From positions 434,001 through 498,000 of the forward strand of contig PAJV01000076.1 of NCBI GenBank assembly GCA_002706765.1: a stretch of DNA of 64,000 nt. Direction: 5' to 3'. The position numbers and the translations under genes are program-made. This document shows positions 1 to 9,513 of this stretch, in pieces. Source of the stretch: Gimesia sp. (GTDB lineage Bacteria > Planctomycetota > Planctomycetia > Planctomycetales > Planctomycetaceae). The first letter of the stretch is position 1, and each line of letters begins with the position of its first letter. The notes below the pieces were generated by a model. It was not told the origin of the DNA, did no database searches, and worked only from the letters and a program-made list of their open reading frames with translations.

Positions 1-1370
1 TGCCCGAGCAGTTTGCCTTCGCGGATCATCATGCCGTCATGAGCGATGCGACGGATTTCGTGGATGTCGACTCCATAGGAAGCCAGACCAACGGATTTAG
101 GAGCGACTTCCGTGTGGCGACAATGATGTTCTGTCATGACCAGGTCGGAGATCATCCGCCGTGACTCGCGAATATAAAGCTGATGCGGCCAGCCTCCGTT
201 GTCGAGAAATTCATCTTTGCAGAGACCGTACTGACTGATCTGCTGCCGGACTTTTTCGGGGACGCGCGGATCGGTCTTCAGGAAATGATACAGGCCGCGA
301 GCGTAGTTTTCGTGTTCTTTGATGATTTTCTGACGCTCGGCGTGGCTGGCTTCGGTGTAGCCTTTATTCCCGCCGACGTAGTTCAAACCGAAGTAGGCGG
401 TGTTGAAATCGAATTTGCCGTTGGGAAGTGCATCGTGTTTGGTGAACCAGCGGAGGTCCATGTCATCGCCGGCCTGCTGACAGGCTTTGATATAACGGGC
501 GACGATTTCATACCGGGCAGGATCGTAGTTGGCGGGAGGCTGAATGGGGATGCGGTTGGCGGGTTGGTCGGTAACGCAGAGTCGAAAACAGTAGGCCTGC
601 ACACCGGGAGCGGCTTCACCGGGGGTGCCGAGCTCACCTTCTTCAATCAGAGGCAACAGGCCGCTGTCCGGTTTTCCGGGGATGCGATAAGGGTCGAGGG
701 GAATGGAACGGTCCCATAAGCCGCGACGATCTTTGCGGCGACCGATGGCATCGACTTTGCCGAACTTAACCTGGGGGATTTCGTGGTACTGAATGCCATT
801 CAGGGTTTCGTTGTATTGCGAATTGGCTTCGCGGGTCAGCGAGTAAGAGACACCAGCGGCCGCCAGGAGATCGCCTTCGTAGGTGGTGTCGATAAACATC
901 TTCGCGTCGATGCGGGTTCCGTTTTCGGTGATTAAAGTCTGGATGCGGGGGCCCTGTTTGATGACTTCTTTCAGTGGTTCTCCTTTAAGAACAGTCACGC
1001 CGGCTTGCTTGATCATCTCGTCGAACACCTGTTCGGCGACATGGGGTTCGAGCTGTGTTTCCAGGGTTTTATTGTATTTCTCGCCGATACGCTGATAGAA
1101 CTCGCGCGCCATGCCGGCGACGGTTGCCGCTTTCCCCATGTCGGAAAAGCTGAGTCCGCCGGAACTCATGCCCCCCAGATGCTGTCCGGGTTCGATGAGT
1201 ATCGCCTGTTTTCCGAGTCGGGCTGCTTTGACGGCAGCGACAACGCCTCCGGATGTTCCGCCGTAGATGCAGATGTCGACGCTGTGATCGGGCTTGTCAG
1301 CAGAGACTGGTTGCAGAAAAAACAGAGAGCAGCAGATAAGAGTGACAGCAATAACGAAGTTGCGAGGCAT
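1..1370 (-). CDS. FAD-dependent oxidoreductase, secreted (3' end outside window)
   Basis: About 456 residues are visible; the C-terminus runs off the left edge. The ATG at 1370 is followed by a signal peptide (hydrophobic core, then VSADK near residue 25). A dinucleotide-binding fold follows, with a glycine-rich loop YGGTSGGVVAA, an acidic residue ending strand 2 (LIEPGQ) and the GGMSSGG segment typical of the FAD_oxidored family (PF12831). Members of this family are common in planctomycetes and Bacteroidetes carbohydrate loci; the substrate is usually unknown. It lies 66 bp downstream of the sialidase in the same direction, so the two are probably cotranscribed, and I infer a role in oxidising a released sugar or glycan. 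Family call is firm; function is open. Confidence 0.85.
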   Translation of the reverse strand, partial: MPRNFVIAVTLICCSLFFLQPVSADKPDHSVDICIYGGTSGGVVAAVKAARLGKQAILIEPGQHLGGMSSGGLSFSDMGKAATVAGMAREFYQRIGEKYNKTLETQLEPHVAEQVFDEMIKQAGVTVLKGEPLKEVIKQGPRIQTLITENGTRIDAKMFIDTTYEGDLLAAAGVSYSLTREANSQYNETLNGIQYHEIPQVKFGKVDAIGRRKDRRGLWDRSIPLDPYRIPGKPDSGLLPLIEEGELGTPGEAAPGVQAYCFRLCVTDQPANRIPIQPPANYDPARYEIVARYIKACQQAGDDMDLRWFTKHDALPNGKFDFNTAYFGLNYVGGNKGYTEASHAERQKIIKEHENYARGLYHFLKTDPRVPEKVRQQISQYGLCKDEFLDNGGWPHQLYIRESRRMISDLVMTEHHCRHTEVAPKSVGLASYGVDIHEIRRIAHDGMMIREGKLLG

Positions 1371-1436
1371 GGCAGGAACTCAATCTTTCTCGGGGAGCGA
1401 TACCGGGGTTCAGAGTTAATGACGTCCGTGTGCGGG

Positions 1437-2612
1437 TCAGTCCTGTGAGATCCATTTCAATGGAAAACGGGCGATTGTCAGGGCGGTTGTGTCATAGCCA
1501 TTATTTTTGAAGCCGCCATCTTCGTAGAAGCAGTAGATCGAGCCATCGGGCAGCGCTGCCAGATCGCTGTAGCCGCTGATACCCGGTTCGAGAACCCGTT
1601 TGCTGGACCAGGTCTGACAGTCGTCGAAGCTGACCTGCAGCGTCAGGTTTTTACGATCGCGATTGGGCGTTCTACGACCGGTTTTGTTTTCCAGGTTATC
1701 CGGGTTCGCAAACACAATCGCATTCTCTGGCTGTGATTTACTGGCGGGAACACGCAGGATGCTGGCCATGCAGACCGGTTCCCGGAGTTGGTCGTCAAAA
1801 CGTTTTCCGGTCCAGTTCGTGGCGCCGTTATCGCTCACGGCGACGAGACGCCGATGCGGATCAGATTCGGTACGGATGTTAACAAGAACCTGATTGTTAA
1901 ACAGCTGGACGGCGACGGTTTCGCTGGGATTCACAACGGTTTCCCCGGCGACAGTATCCCCCTGTTTTACGATGATGTCACCGCACTGCCAGGTTTTGCC
2001 ATGATCGTCACTGAAGATGGTAGCGATGCTGGAAGGACGGTGTTTTTTACCACCGGTTGATAACCAGACGGGAACGAGCAGTCGTCCGTTCTGTAACTGG
2101 ATGCCATGACCGGGACCGGTGGCGATGACATTCCAGTCGTATACTTTGCGGAACTGTTCGAAGACACTGGTGATTTCCACGGGTTTACTGAAGGTCTTGC
2201 CGTCGTCTTTACTGTCGATATAAAAACAGCGGCCGTAGTTCTCACAATACAGCAGATGGACCTGGCCTGTTTTAGAATCAGCGAAGGCGACCACATTATT
2301 GACGGTGTTTTCTTTCGCATCATGAATCATCTGTGGTGGTTGCCAGGTCTTGCCGCCATCGGTGCTGCGGCGCATGAGAATATCGATGTTGGCCCAGTCA
2401 CCGGCTGCTTTGCGGGCTTCGCAATAGGCGAGCAGCGTGCCTTGTTTCGTGCTGATGATGCCGGGGATGCGGTAGTGATGGTACTCGCCGTCGCGTGCTT
2501 CGAACAGGACCGTCTTCTGCAGATCGTCGGCCTGAGTGTGTTGCAGTGGGGAGAGAATAACAAGCAGTGTGAGGGAGTAATACAGCAGGGAGCGCAGAGG
2601 AAGTTGTGTCAT
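1437..2612 (-). CDS. Secreted sialidase (exo-alpha-sialidase, BNR repeats)
   Basis: 391 residues. An N-terminal signal peptide (residues 1 to about 28, ending near TQADD) directs export. The sialidase signature YRIPG is at 47-51, with the first catalytic arginine at 48. Asp boxes of the form SxDxGxTW are visible: STDGGKTW (83-90), SKDDGKTF and SDDHGKTW. The late segment SGYSDLAALPDGSIYCFYEDG fits the catalytic Tyr region. The enzyme should remove terminal sialic acids or related nonulosonates from glycans outside the cytoplasm. It is first in a likely two-gene operon with the FAD oxidoreductase and is divergent from a GntR-type regulator. No sialic acid catabolic genes (nanA, nanE, nanK) are in the window. 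Confidence 0.9.
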   Translation of the reverse strand: MTQLPLRSLLYYSLTLLVILSPLQHTQADDLQKTVLFEARDGEYHHYRIPGIISTKQGTLLAYCEARKAAGDWANIDILMRRSTDGGKTWQPPQMIHDAKENTVNNVVAFADSKTGQVHLLYCENYGRCFYIDSKDDGKTFSKPVEITSVFEQFRKVYDWNVIATGPGHGIQLQNGRLLVPVWLSTGGKKHRPSSIATIFSDDHGKTWQCGDIIVKQGDTVAGETVVNPSETVAVQLFNNQVLVNIRTESDPHRRLVAVSDNGATNWTGKRFDDQLREPVCMASILRVPASKSQPENAIVFANPDNLENKTGRRTPNRDRKNLTLQVSFDDCQTWSSKRVLEPGISGYSDLAALPDGSIYCFYEDGGFKNNGYDTTALTIARFPLKWISQD

Positions 2613-2636
2613 TTTACCGGTTTCCCGTCAAAGGTT

Positions 2637-2681
2637 AATAATATTATTGTTGCGATATTATTATCTCTTTTGTAATATTAT
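2637..2681. promoter_or_regulatory. AT-rich triplicated palindromic element between divergent genes
   Basis: The 120 bp between the sialidase and the GntR gene holds three copies of an octamer: AATATTAT at 2640-2647 and 2674-2681, and GATATTAT at 2654-2661. The first sits in a perfect 12-bp palindrome (2637-2648) and the third in the palindrome TAATATTA. The position fits an operator for the divergent regulator, or overlapping AT-rich promoters. This is inference from position and symmetry. Confidence 0.4.
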
Positions 2682-2741
2682 AAAACTGCTGAGAGAAATG
2701 AAAGCATAAAACGCATTTTTTCAAACGAATGAGTGACCTCT

Positions 2742-3797
2742 ATGAAACCGGCGATTGTGGATCTGGCCGAACGGATTCAGACTGATATTCAAACCCGCAA
2801 ACTAAAACCCGGCGATCCCTATTTTACAACCAGTGAGACCGCCCGCTCGTTTCAAGTGAGCGGTACGACTGCGAACCGGGCGTTGCAGTTACTGACGCAG
2901 CGTCGCATTCTGGTTCGCAAGCAGCGCGCGGGAACGTTCATTGCCGAATCGGATGCAGAACAGTCACACAGTCTGAAGTGTGTGCACCTGGTCGTGCATC
3001 AGAAGTTTCTGGAACGCGAAGGCTTGCTCGCTGATGGGATTGTGATTGGCATTCAGCGGGAACTGCCGGATGCGGAATTGCAGTTCAATTTTCTGCCTCA
3101 TCGGGAGGAAGAAGCATATGTGGAAGAGATCGTCAATCGTGCGTTGAAGTCAAGCGAGCCGGAAGGCTTTGTATTACAGCGGGCGCAGGTGGGAGTACAG
3201 CGAATTCTGCAAGAGAGTGGTCTTCCTGCTGTGGTGAACGGTTTGCTGCAGCCTTCGATTACCGGGCTGGCCCGGATTGACCGCGACCAGGAACAGATTG
3301 GTCGTCTGTTGATTGAGGAACTGCTGCGCAAGAAGTGCGCACGCATACTGGTTGTACTGCGGGATCAGGTGACGGCGGGAGATCATCAGATGTTGGATGC
3401 GATTCAGCGGGAGCTGAAAGCGGCAGGTTTTGGTCTGGATCAACTCTGTATTCGCTGTCTTCCCGCAGATGATCGGGCGATTCAGGCGGCGGCATTAGAG
3501 GTTATCAAAAATTCAACCGGTAAACTGGGAGTGTTATGTCGTTCTGAACCGGCAGCGCGGGCGATTGCGGACTGTTTCTCGATCGAATCTATTCCTGTCA
3601 GTAGACGTCCGGTGCTGGTTGTCGCTGACCGGTTTGCCCGGGAGCAGGTAAGCTGCCCGTTTCCCTGCATCCGCGCCTGCCTTTCTCCCGTCGCTTACGG
3701 AGAGGAGATTGGCAGAATGCTGATTCGACAGGTGAATGGAGAAGACGCGCAGTCCATGGATACTCGCGTTACCGTGGAACTGGTTCAGCCGGAATAG
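2742..3797 (+). CDS. GntR-family regulator with LacI-type ligand-binding domain
   Basis: 351 residues from the ATG at 2742; a GTG at 2733 in the same frame is possible, and neither has a strong ribosome site. Residues 1-75 form a GntR winged helix, with the GDP(Y/F) turn before helix 2, TARSFQVSGTTANRALQLL as the recognition region, and RAGTFIAE as the wing. The remaining 270 residues resemble a periplasmic-binding-protein/LacI-like sensor domain, as in AraR or XylR-type regulators that bind sugars. It is transcribed away from the sialidase and FAD oxidoreductase genes, which it probably controls in response to a glycan-derived ligand. That regulatory link is inferred from arrangement only. 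Confidence 0.85.
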   Translation: MKPAIVDLAERIQTDIQTRKLKPGDPYFTTSETARSFQVSGTTANRALQLLTQRRILVRKQRAGTFIAESDAEQSHSLKCVHLVVHQKFLEREGLLADGIVIGIQRELPDAELQFNFLPHREEEAYVEEIVNRALKSSEPEGFVLQRAQVGVQRILQESGLPAVVNGLLQPSITGLARIDRDQEQIGRLLIEELLRKKCARILVVLRDQVTAGDHQMLDAIQRELKAAGFGLDQLCIRCLPADDRAIQAAALEVIKNSTGKLGVLCRSEPAARAIADCFSIESIPVSRRPVLVVADRFAREQVSCPFPCIRACLSPVAYGEEIGRMLIRQVNGEDAQSMDTRVTVELVQPE

Positions 3798-3830
3798 GAA
3801 CCCCCGGTAGCGATTACGCTCGAAGCCGGC

Positions 3831-4925
3831 TTACCTCGCGCAGCCCGAGAGATCCATAATCGGCTGTTCGCCCTGGATGGAAATGGTTTTAATCCCGGCT
3901 GCGTTCAGATCGATGCAGTTCAGGTTGATCATTTTAATCGTGCTGTCTTCGTAGGTACGAAAGTAGTAATGTAAATTCTTCAGATCCGAAACCGCGGTCC
4001 ACAGAGTGTAGTCAGCAGTGACTTTGCCATTCTCGTCACCGCGGGCAGCTCCTTTGGGAATATCGAACTGGTTGAGAATGTGAAATACCTGCAAAACCCC
4101 TGCTCTGGCTGTTGGTACCGGAAAGGCACTCGCAGAAAAGGCTACGGCACGGACAAACCGGGAAGGTGGTGTGAAGTCGCCGGGGAGTCCGAGCATGCCA
4201 CTCCCTTGTCCGAGTCCCTTGATGATCTGGTTTTTGATTTCGATCTGGGAAACATTGTTCGTCAATAGATTGACATAATTTCCCAGGTTGGTCATATGCC
4301 AGTCAAAAGCAGGCGAGTTGGTAAATACTCCGAGCGGGTTCTGGAATAGATTCAACTTACCGTCGACATATTCCAGGACAATCGATTTTCCGCTGGCATC
4401 GGTAGCGATGTAGTGGAATGGGGGGACACCTCCCAGTTCGGGCATGACGGTCTTGCCGACTTTGATCTGTTTGATTTTCTCGGTTACTTCTGCGACGGTC
4501 GCACAACTGCCCAGCAGATATACGGGAACTTCGAGCGGGCTGATCGTATTGGAAATCTCCTGTTCGGAAACATCCTGAAAGCCGGCATAACCAGGAAAGT
4601 AAAAGATGCCGACATGCAACCCTTTTTCGTTGATGCCGTCGGCAATGAAGGGCAGGTCAAACGCATTCATTCCGACCATGCCATATTGCGTATTCCACTG
4701 CAGTCCCTGTCTGTTATCGGGGGCGGTCCCGACGTAAGCATGATTGCGAGGAACAATAATGATATTCGAATGCAGATTCTGGGCGAATTCGAGAGTGCGA
4801 CCAAAGATGACAGATCCATCTTCAGGATTAACGGTGATTCCTGTACAAGCCTGGCTGGTAGCGGGAGCGAAAACGATGAGAGAAATCAGTCCGAGAATGG
4901 CAATGGTATGGGTGAAACGTTTCAA
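3831..4925 (-). CDS. Exported linear amide C-N hydrolase (choloylglycine hydrolase family)
   Basis: 364 residues from a TTG start at 4925, preferred over an in-frame ATG at 5003 because GGGAGA (4931-4936) sits 5 bp upstream. From this start the protein begins MKRFTHTIAILG, a clean signal peptide ending TSQA. Cleavage there exposes Cys27 (ACTGITVN), the expected N-terminal nucleophile of the Ntn hydrolase fold. The GRTLEF segment and later Asn/Arg-rich segments fit bile salt hydrolase, penicillin V acylase or N-acyl-homoserine-lactone acylase relatives. Exact substrate cannot be read from sequence; some extracytoplasmic amide is likely. It is convergent with the GntR gene. Confidence 0.85.
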   Translation of the reverse strand: MKRFTHTIAILGLISLIVFAPATSQACTGITVNPEDGSVIFGRTLEFAQNLHSNIIIVPRNHAYVGTAPDNRQGLQWNTQYGMVGMNAFDLPFIADGINEKGLHVGIFYFPGYAGFQDVSEQEISNTISPLEVPVYLLGSCATVAEVTEKIKQIKVGKTVMPELGGVPPFHYIATDASGKSIVLEYVDGKLNLFQNPLGVFTNSPAFDWHMTNLGNYVNLLTNNVSQIEIKNQIIKGLGQGSGMLGLPGDFTPPSRFVRAVAFSASAFPVPTARAGVLQVFHILNQFDIPKGAARGDENGKVTADYTLWTAVSDLKNLHYYFRTYEDSTIKMINLNCIDLNAAGIKTISIQGEQPIMDLSGCAR

Positions 4926-5265
4926 AAAAATCTCCCGTGTCTCTATATAATTACAGGTGTGAATCGTGCGATGTCTTGATCGATTTTGAGGGGTTCTACT
5001 CAATTCGCGAGCCTTGTGCTGCGAGAGTCGGCCCGCAGGCTTTATATCCTTCGACTGTCTGGTGGCAATAATTAAACGAAGGAGAAAGTCAGCGGCGAAA
5101 ACTTCAGAAGTGAGAGTGAGGGTAACGGCAAATCAGATTGATCCGTCTGAGCGACATACAACGAAACCCTGCCAGCTGGTTTGCAGTGTGTTTACAAGAC
5201 AGCCCGGGTCAACGGAGTTTCCCGCTGTGATGCTCTGGTGTTAATAGAGTCAGAAAACAATGAAA
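4926..5265. other. Intergenic stretch without a supported gene
   Basis: Upstream of the amide hydrolase and downstream of the flavoprotein. It holds the hydrolase ribosome site at 4931-4936. I see no RNA gene, clear terminator or convincing coding frame. Confidence 0.6.
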
Positions 5266-6888
5266 TTACTGTGACTGTTTTCCATCGCGGAGCATCTCTC
5301 TCGCGGCGTTGCGACCGCAGGCTCCCATAACGCCGCCTCCCGGATGTGCGGCACTGCCACACAGGTAGAGCCCCTTGATGGGGGTGCGATAATCGCTCCA
5401 GCCGGGCACCGGACGCATATTGTATAACTGATGGGCGGGCATGGCTCCCTGAAAGATATTACCGCCTGTCAGGCTGAAAGTTCGCTCCAGATCGAGTGGT
5501 GACAGTACCTGACGATGCAGAACTGACGCAGGCACATTCGGTGCAAATTCGGCAATACGATTTATACAGCGATCGGCAAAGTCTTCTTTGATCTCATCCC
5601 AGTTACCGCTGGCCAACTGGTAGGGGGCGTATTGCACAAACAGTGAGAGGAGATGCTGGCCGGGAGGCGCCAGCGTACTGTCGACGGCTGAGGGAATCGT
5701 CATTTCAATAATGGGCTTTTGTGATGGGACGCCGTACTTGGCATCATCGTAGGCTCGTTCGATCTCTTCACAGGTGGCGCCAATATGGATGGTTCCCCGA
5801 TGCTGTGGCTGCGGTTCCTGATTGCCGGGCAGACAGGTGAAATCGGGCAGTTCACTGACGGCAACATTAATCTTCATGCTGGCGCTGCTGTAGTCAATCC
5901 GGCTGACTGCTTTCTCAAATGAACCGGGAAGCGTGCCCGCAGGGATCAGTTTTTCGAATGTCACATGCGCATCGGCGTTCGAAGCGACGCAGCGGGTCGT
6001 GATGGCTTCACCGTTGGAGAGCCGGACACCAGATATCTGCTGGTCCGTGATGAGGATTTCTTCCACCGAGATACCCGTGCGGATTTCGACGCCTGCTGCT
6101 TTCGCTGAGGCTGCCATCGCCTGGCTCAAAGCTCCCATGCCTCCTTCCACATAACCCCAGACGCCACGTGCGCCGCCGGCGGATCCCATCACGTGGTGCA
6201 GTAACACATAGGCGGTTCCCGGAGCGGACGGCGGTTGAAAAGTGCCGATGATCGCATCGGTGGCCAGTGTTGCTTTGAGGATATCAGATTCAAACCAGCG
6301 GTTCAGAATGGGGAGTGCGGGGCCGGTAAGCAGTTCGATGGCTTCAGGGATCGTCTCACCCAGCTGTTTGAGTGACTGATGTAACTGGTAGGCCGTTTTG
6401 GTGTCGCGGAGTTTCTTTCTGAAACCGACGGAGCGCCAGCTGGCCGGTAATGGCAGCAGATCGGGGGGCGTCTGGATGAGAGCGGGCTCCAGGCACTCGG
6501 CGATTTTTTCCAGCATCGCTTCATAACGGGGGAACTGTTCCGCATCGCGTGTGCTGAACTGTGCGATCTGTTCCTGATTCTGTTTCAGATCGGGGCCGAG
6601 TAATAACGATCTGCCATCGGTCCCGGGGGTGAATGAACTGGGATTACGCGGCAGCACACGATAACCATGCCGGGCCAGTTGCATTTCCTGTTCGACTTCG
6701 GGCAGGAGCAGACTGACCAGGTAAGAAGCGGTAGAAACTTTAAAACCGGGCCAGAGATTTTCGGTCACGCAGGCACCGCCGACCAGTTCACGACGTTCGA
6801 GAACGAGAATTTTCCAGCCCCGTTTTGCCAGCTGATGGGCGCACACCAGACCGTTATGCCCTGCTCCGATAATCACACAATCGTACAT
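5266..6888 (-). CDS. Phytoene-dehydrogenase-like NAD(P)/FAD-dependent oxidoreductase
   Basis: 540 residues from the ATG at 6888; an in-frame upstream ATG at 6996 would add 36 residues ahead of the FAD fold and is unlikely. The Rossmann motif MYDCVIIGAGHNGLVCAHQL opens the protein, with LVLERRELVGGACVTE after strand 2, both typical of the CrtI/PYROXD2 family. The C-terminal segment LYLCGSAAHPGGGVMGACGRNAA is the family's second FAD-contacting motif. Relatives include carotenoid desaturases and the poorly characterised PYROXD2 group. No other carotenoid gene is nearby, so a desaturase role is not supported by context. Confidence 0.85.
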   Translation of the reverse strand: MYDCVIIGAGHNGLVCAHQLAKRGWKILVLERRELVGGACVTENLWPGFKVSTASYLVSLLLPEVEQEMQLARHGYRVLPRNPSSFTPGTDGRSLLLGPDLKQNQEQIAQFSTRDAEQFPRYEAMLEKIAECLEPALIQTPPDLLPLPASWRSVGFRKKLRDTKTAYQLHQSLKQLGETIPEAIELLTGPALPILNRWFESDILKATLATDAIIGTFQPPSAPGTAYVLLHHVMGSAGGARGVWGYVEGGMGALSQAMAASAKAAGVEIRTGISVEEILITDQQISGVRLSNGEAITTRCVASNADAHVTFEKLIPAGTLPGSFEKAVSRIDYSSASMKINVAVSELPDFTCLPGNQEPQPQHRGTIHIGATCEEIERAYDDAKYGVPSQKPIIEMTIPSAVDSTLAPPGQHLLSLFVQYAPYQLASGNWDEIKEDFADRCINRIAEFAPNVPASVLHRQVLSPLDLERTFSLTGGNIFQGAMPAHQLYNMRPVPGWSDYRTPIKGLYLCGSAAHPGGGVMGACGRNAAREMLRDGKQSQ

Positions 6889-7216
6889 GGATGTTGTTTC
6901 CGGTAGAGAAAGGAATCTATTTACTGAGCAGGTTGTATTATGAAAAAACTGCGGGGATGTGCCAGTGTGCGAATAAATCGATCGCGAGCGCATCACATTT
7001 AGCCAGAGCGTCTCCCATCAATAATATACAGTTCAAAGGACACTTGAGACGTTACAGTCAAACTGTCTACAGTCGAGCGGGTGAGAACCGTATCTTAAAA
7101 AATGAGTTCGATTTCTGGTAGAGTGTGTACAGTCGCTCTGGAGCCGGTTATGATCTGCTTTGTACTTCAATTTCAAAGAAACTCATGAACTTATTTCGGA
7201 AATAGCAAGGATGGAA
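6889..7216. other. Intergenic region between divergent genes
   Basis: Separates the leftward flavoprotein from the rightward lipoprotein and must hold both promoters. The only element I can place is the ribosome site AAGG at 7207-7210, just before the lipoprotein start. No RNA gene or convincing small reading frame is visible. Confidence 0.5.
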
Positions 7217-7699
7217 ATGAATCGAATTCGGTTCTCAATCATATTAATGCTGGGAGTATTCTTAGTGGTCGGCTGTGGAAGATCTGCGTCTCCGCCCAAA
7301 GCAGCGGCTCCGATGAGTCCCGAGGAAAACGCACTTGACATTGTGACAGCCATCTACAAGATCAGTGCTGAGGTAAAGAAAAAAGTGCCTCAGCACTGGG
7401 AAGATCTGGAAACGTATGCAGCCAGCTTACAGGATCCCGCTCGACAGAACGCCCTGGATGCGATCGAGAAAATCAAAAGCTTGAACTATCAGGTTACCTG
7501 GGGTATAGATGGAAAATTGCTACAGGAACAAAATGCCAAGGCGAACGAGTACGTGATCTTCGAATCCCCGGACGGCCATCTGAAATCGACCTACGGTGGC
7601 GTGATTCTGAAAGCAGATCCTGTGGAAGATAAAGATGAGAAAAAACTGGATCAATCGGAGTCCGACAAAGAGCAGACAGACGCCGCGTCTGCACAATAA
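7217..7699 (+). CDS. Small hypothetical lipoprotein
   Basis: 160 residues from the ATG at 7217, chosen because AAGG (7207-7210) is correctly spaced; an ATG at 7211 overlaps that site. The N-terminus is a lipoprotein signal: MNRIRFSIILMLG, then the lipobox LVVGC with the lipidated Cys near residue 20. A Pro/Ala-rich linker follows, then a mostly helical, charged domain, with an acidic Lys/Asp/Glu-rich tail. No enzymatic motif is visible. It precedes the sulfatase by 96 bp on the same strand, but no function can be assigned from that. Confidence 0.75.
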   Translation: MNRIRFSIILMLGVFLVVGCGRSASPPKAAAPMSPEENALDIVTAIYKISAEVKKKVPQHWEDLETYAASLQDPARQNALDAIEKIKSLNYQVTWGIDGKLLQEQNAKANEYVIFESPDGHLKSTYGGVILKADPVEDKDEKKLDQSESDKEQTDAASAQ

Positions 7700-7795
7700 C
7701 TGAGCGGCTTGAAGGCGCTCACTTTTTCCCGCCAGCGGATGGCGATTTCGATCTAATTTTAGTAACGACAAAAAAATCTGATAACGGGTGAACTC

Positions 7796-9337
7796 ATGCG
7801 ACTGATTTCTCTGCTGTGCTTACTGTTCTGTGTTCTGCTTACCCCGGTTTCTGCTGCGGATTTGAAACTGGAAAAGATCGAAGGCGCTAAACCTAAAAAT
7901 GTGGTTTTCATCCTGGCCGATGATCATCGTTATGATGTGATGGGTTTTCTGGGACATCCCTGGGTGGAGACCCCGGCAATGGATGCGCTGGCGAAAGAGG
8001 GTGTCTACTTCAAAAATGCGATGGTCACGACATCGCTCTGTTCGCCCAGTCGTGCATCGATTTTAACCGGTCAGTACATGCATAATCATGGAGTCGTGGA
8101 TAACAACGTATCAGCGAAACCGGGCACGATCTTCTTCCCCCAGTATCTGCAGCAGGCAGGCTACCAGACCGGATTCTTCGGTAAATGGCATATGGGGGGG
8201 CACTCGGATGATCCGCGCCCCGGTTTTGATAAGTGGATCTCTTTTCGCGGCCAAGGACATTATTATCCGCCGGAACATCTGAAAAACTGGTCGCTGAATA
8301 TCGATGGGAAATCGGTGCCTCAAAAAGGCTATATCACGGATGAGCTGACGGATTACGCCATCGAATGGCTGGATGATACGGTGAAACCGAGTGGTAAACC
8401 GTTCTTTGTATATCTGTCCCATAAAGGGGTGCACGGGATGTTCCATCCGGCGGAGCGACACGCGGGGCGTTACAAAGACAAGTCGATGCCGATTCCCAAA
8501 ACGATGGAAAACACTTCGGAGAATTACTTCAACAAGCCGATGTGGCTCAAGAATCAGCGGAACAGCTGGCATGGTGTCGATTTTGCCTATCACCAGGATA
8601 CGGACATCGAAGAGCATTATCGTCTGTATTGTGAAGCTCTGTTGAGTGTGGATGAATCGATTGCCCGTGTAAGGAAATGGCTGAAAGACAACGGTCTGGC
8701 GGAGAATACCCTGGTGATGTATATGGGAGACAACGGTTTCCAGTGGGGCGAACATGGTCTCATCGACAAACGGACCGCTTATGAGGCCTCCATGCGAGTT
8801 CCCCTGGTGGGGGTCTGTCCTGGTTTGTGGAAACCGGGAACGGTGATCAACGAAGTGGTAGCGAATATCGATATTGGTCCGACGATCCTGGCGGCAGCCG
8901 GATTGAAGACACCACCCCAGATGGATGGTCAAAGCTTTCTGCAACTGGCCGCCGGCAAGATGCCTGCGAAAGACTGGCGACAGAATATTCTCTACGAATA
9001 TTACTGGGAATACAATTTTCCCCAGACGCCAACCACGTTTGCGCTGCGAACGCCGCGGTATAAATTCATTCAATATCATGGCATCTGGGATATTGATGAA
9101 CTCTATGATATGGAGAAAGATCCCCACGAAGAGCACAATCTGATCTTCGACAAGGACCAGCAGAAACGTATTCAGAACATGCGGGCGGACCTGCACCAGA
9201 TTCTGGAGAAAGCAGATGCCGACCGGGTCCCGTTCAGCCACAAGCGTCGTATGGGGGCTAACCTGCGGCTTAAAAGTGGTGCGAAGCCAGCAGATTTTCC
9301 AGCCGAACTGATGAGAGAAAAGGATGCGAAGAACTGA
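7796..9337 (+). CDS. Secreted sulfatase, N-acetylglucosamine-6-sulfatase-like
   Basis: 513 residues with a signal peptide (1-21, ending SAA). The type I sulfatase signature CSPSRASILTG is at 82-92; Cys82 would be converted to formylglycine by an anaerobic or FGE-type maturase not in this window. Metal-binding ADDH is at 41-44, and GKWHMGG and MGDNGFQWGEHG are the later active-site segments. The MHNHGVVDN stretch after the signature and the C-terminal LYDMEKDPHEEHNL match the GNS/S1_11-like group that acts on 6-sulfated GlcNAc or related polysaccharides. Planctomycetes typically carry dozens of such enzymes for marine sulfated glycans. Confidence 0.92.
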   Translation: MRLISLLCLLFCVLLTPVSAADLKLEKIEGAKPKNVVFILADDHRYDVMGFLGHPWVETPAMDALAKEGVYFKNAMVTTSLCSPSRASILTGQYMHNHGVVDNNVSAKPGTIFFPQYLQQAGYQTGFFGKWHMGGHSDDPRPGFDKWISFRGQGHYYPPEHLKNWSLNIDGKSVPQKGYITDELTDYAIEWLDDTVKPSGKPFFVYLSHKGVHGMFHPAERHAGRYKDKSMPIPKTMENTSENYFNKPMWLKNQRNSWHGVDFAYHQDTDIEEHYRLYCEALLSVDESIARVRKWLKDNGLAENTLVMYMGDNGFQWGEHGLIDKRTAYEASMRVPLVGVCPGLWKPGTVINEVVANIDIGPTILAAAGLKTPPQMDGQSFLQLAAGKMPAKDWRQNILYEYYWEYNFPQTPTTFALRTPRYKFIQYHGIWDIDELYDMEKDPHEEHNLIFDKDQQKRIQNMRADLHQILEKADADRVPFSHKRRMGANLRLKSGAKPADFPAELMREKDAKN

Positions 9338-9513
9338 TCCCTGGCAAATGACTGTATTTATATTTCATGAATAATTGTTTCACATGGTTGTCGTTCTCAA
9401 AAAAAGATTGTCAGTTTCGTTTCCATGATTTAAAATAACCCTCAGGAGATTGTGGGCCATTCGTCCTGGCATATGTGTTTTCAGTTCGATGTACCAGAAG
9501 AGGGGGAACGGAA

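Noticed and set aside
8111-9241. Long leftward frame of 376 codons opposite the sulfatase
   Set aside because: It is the antisense shadow of a well-supported sulfatase gene and has no recognisable motif.
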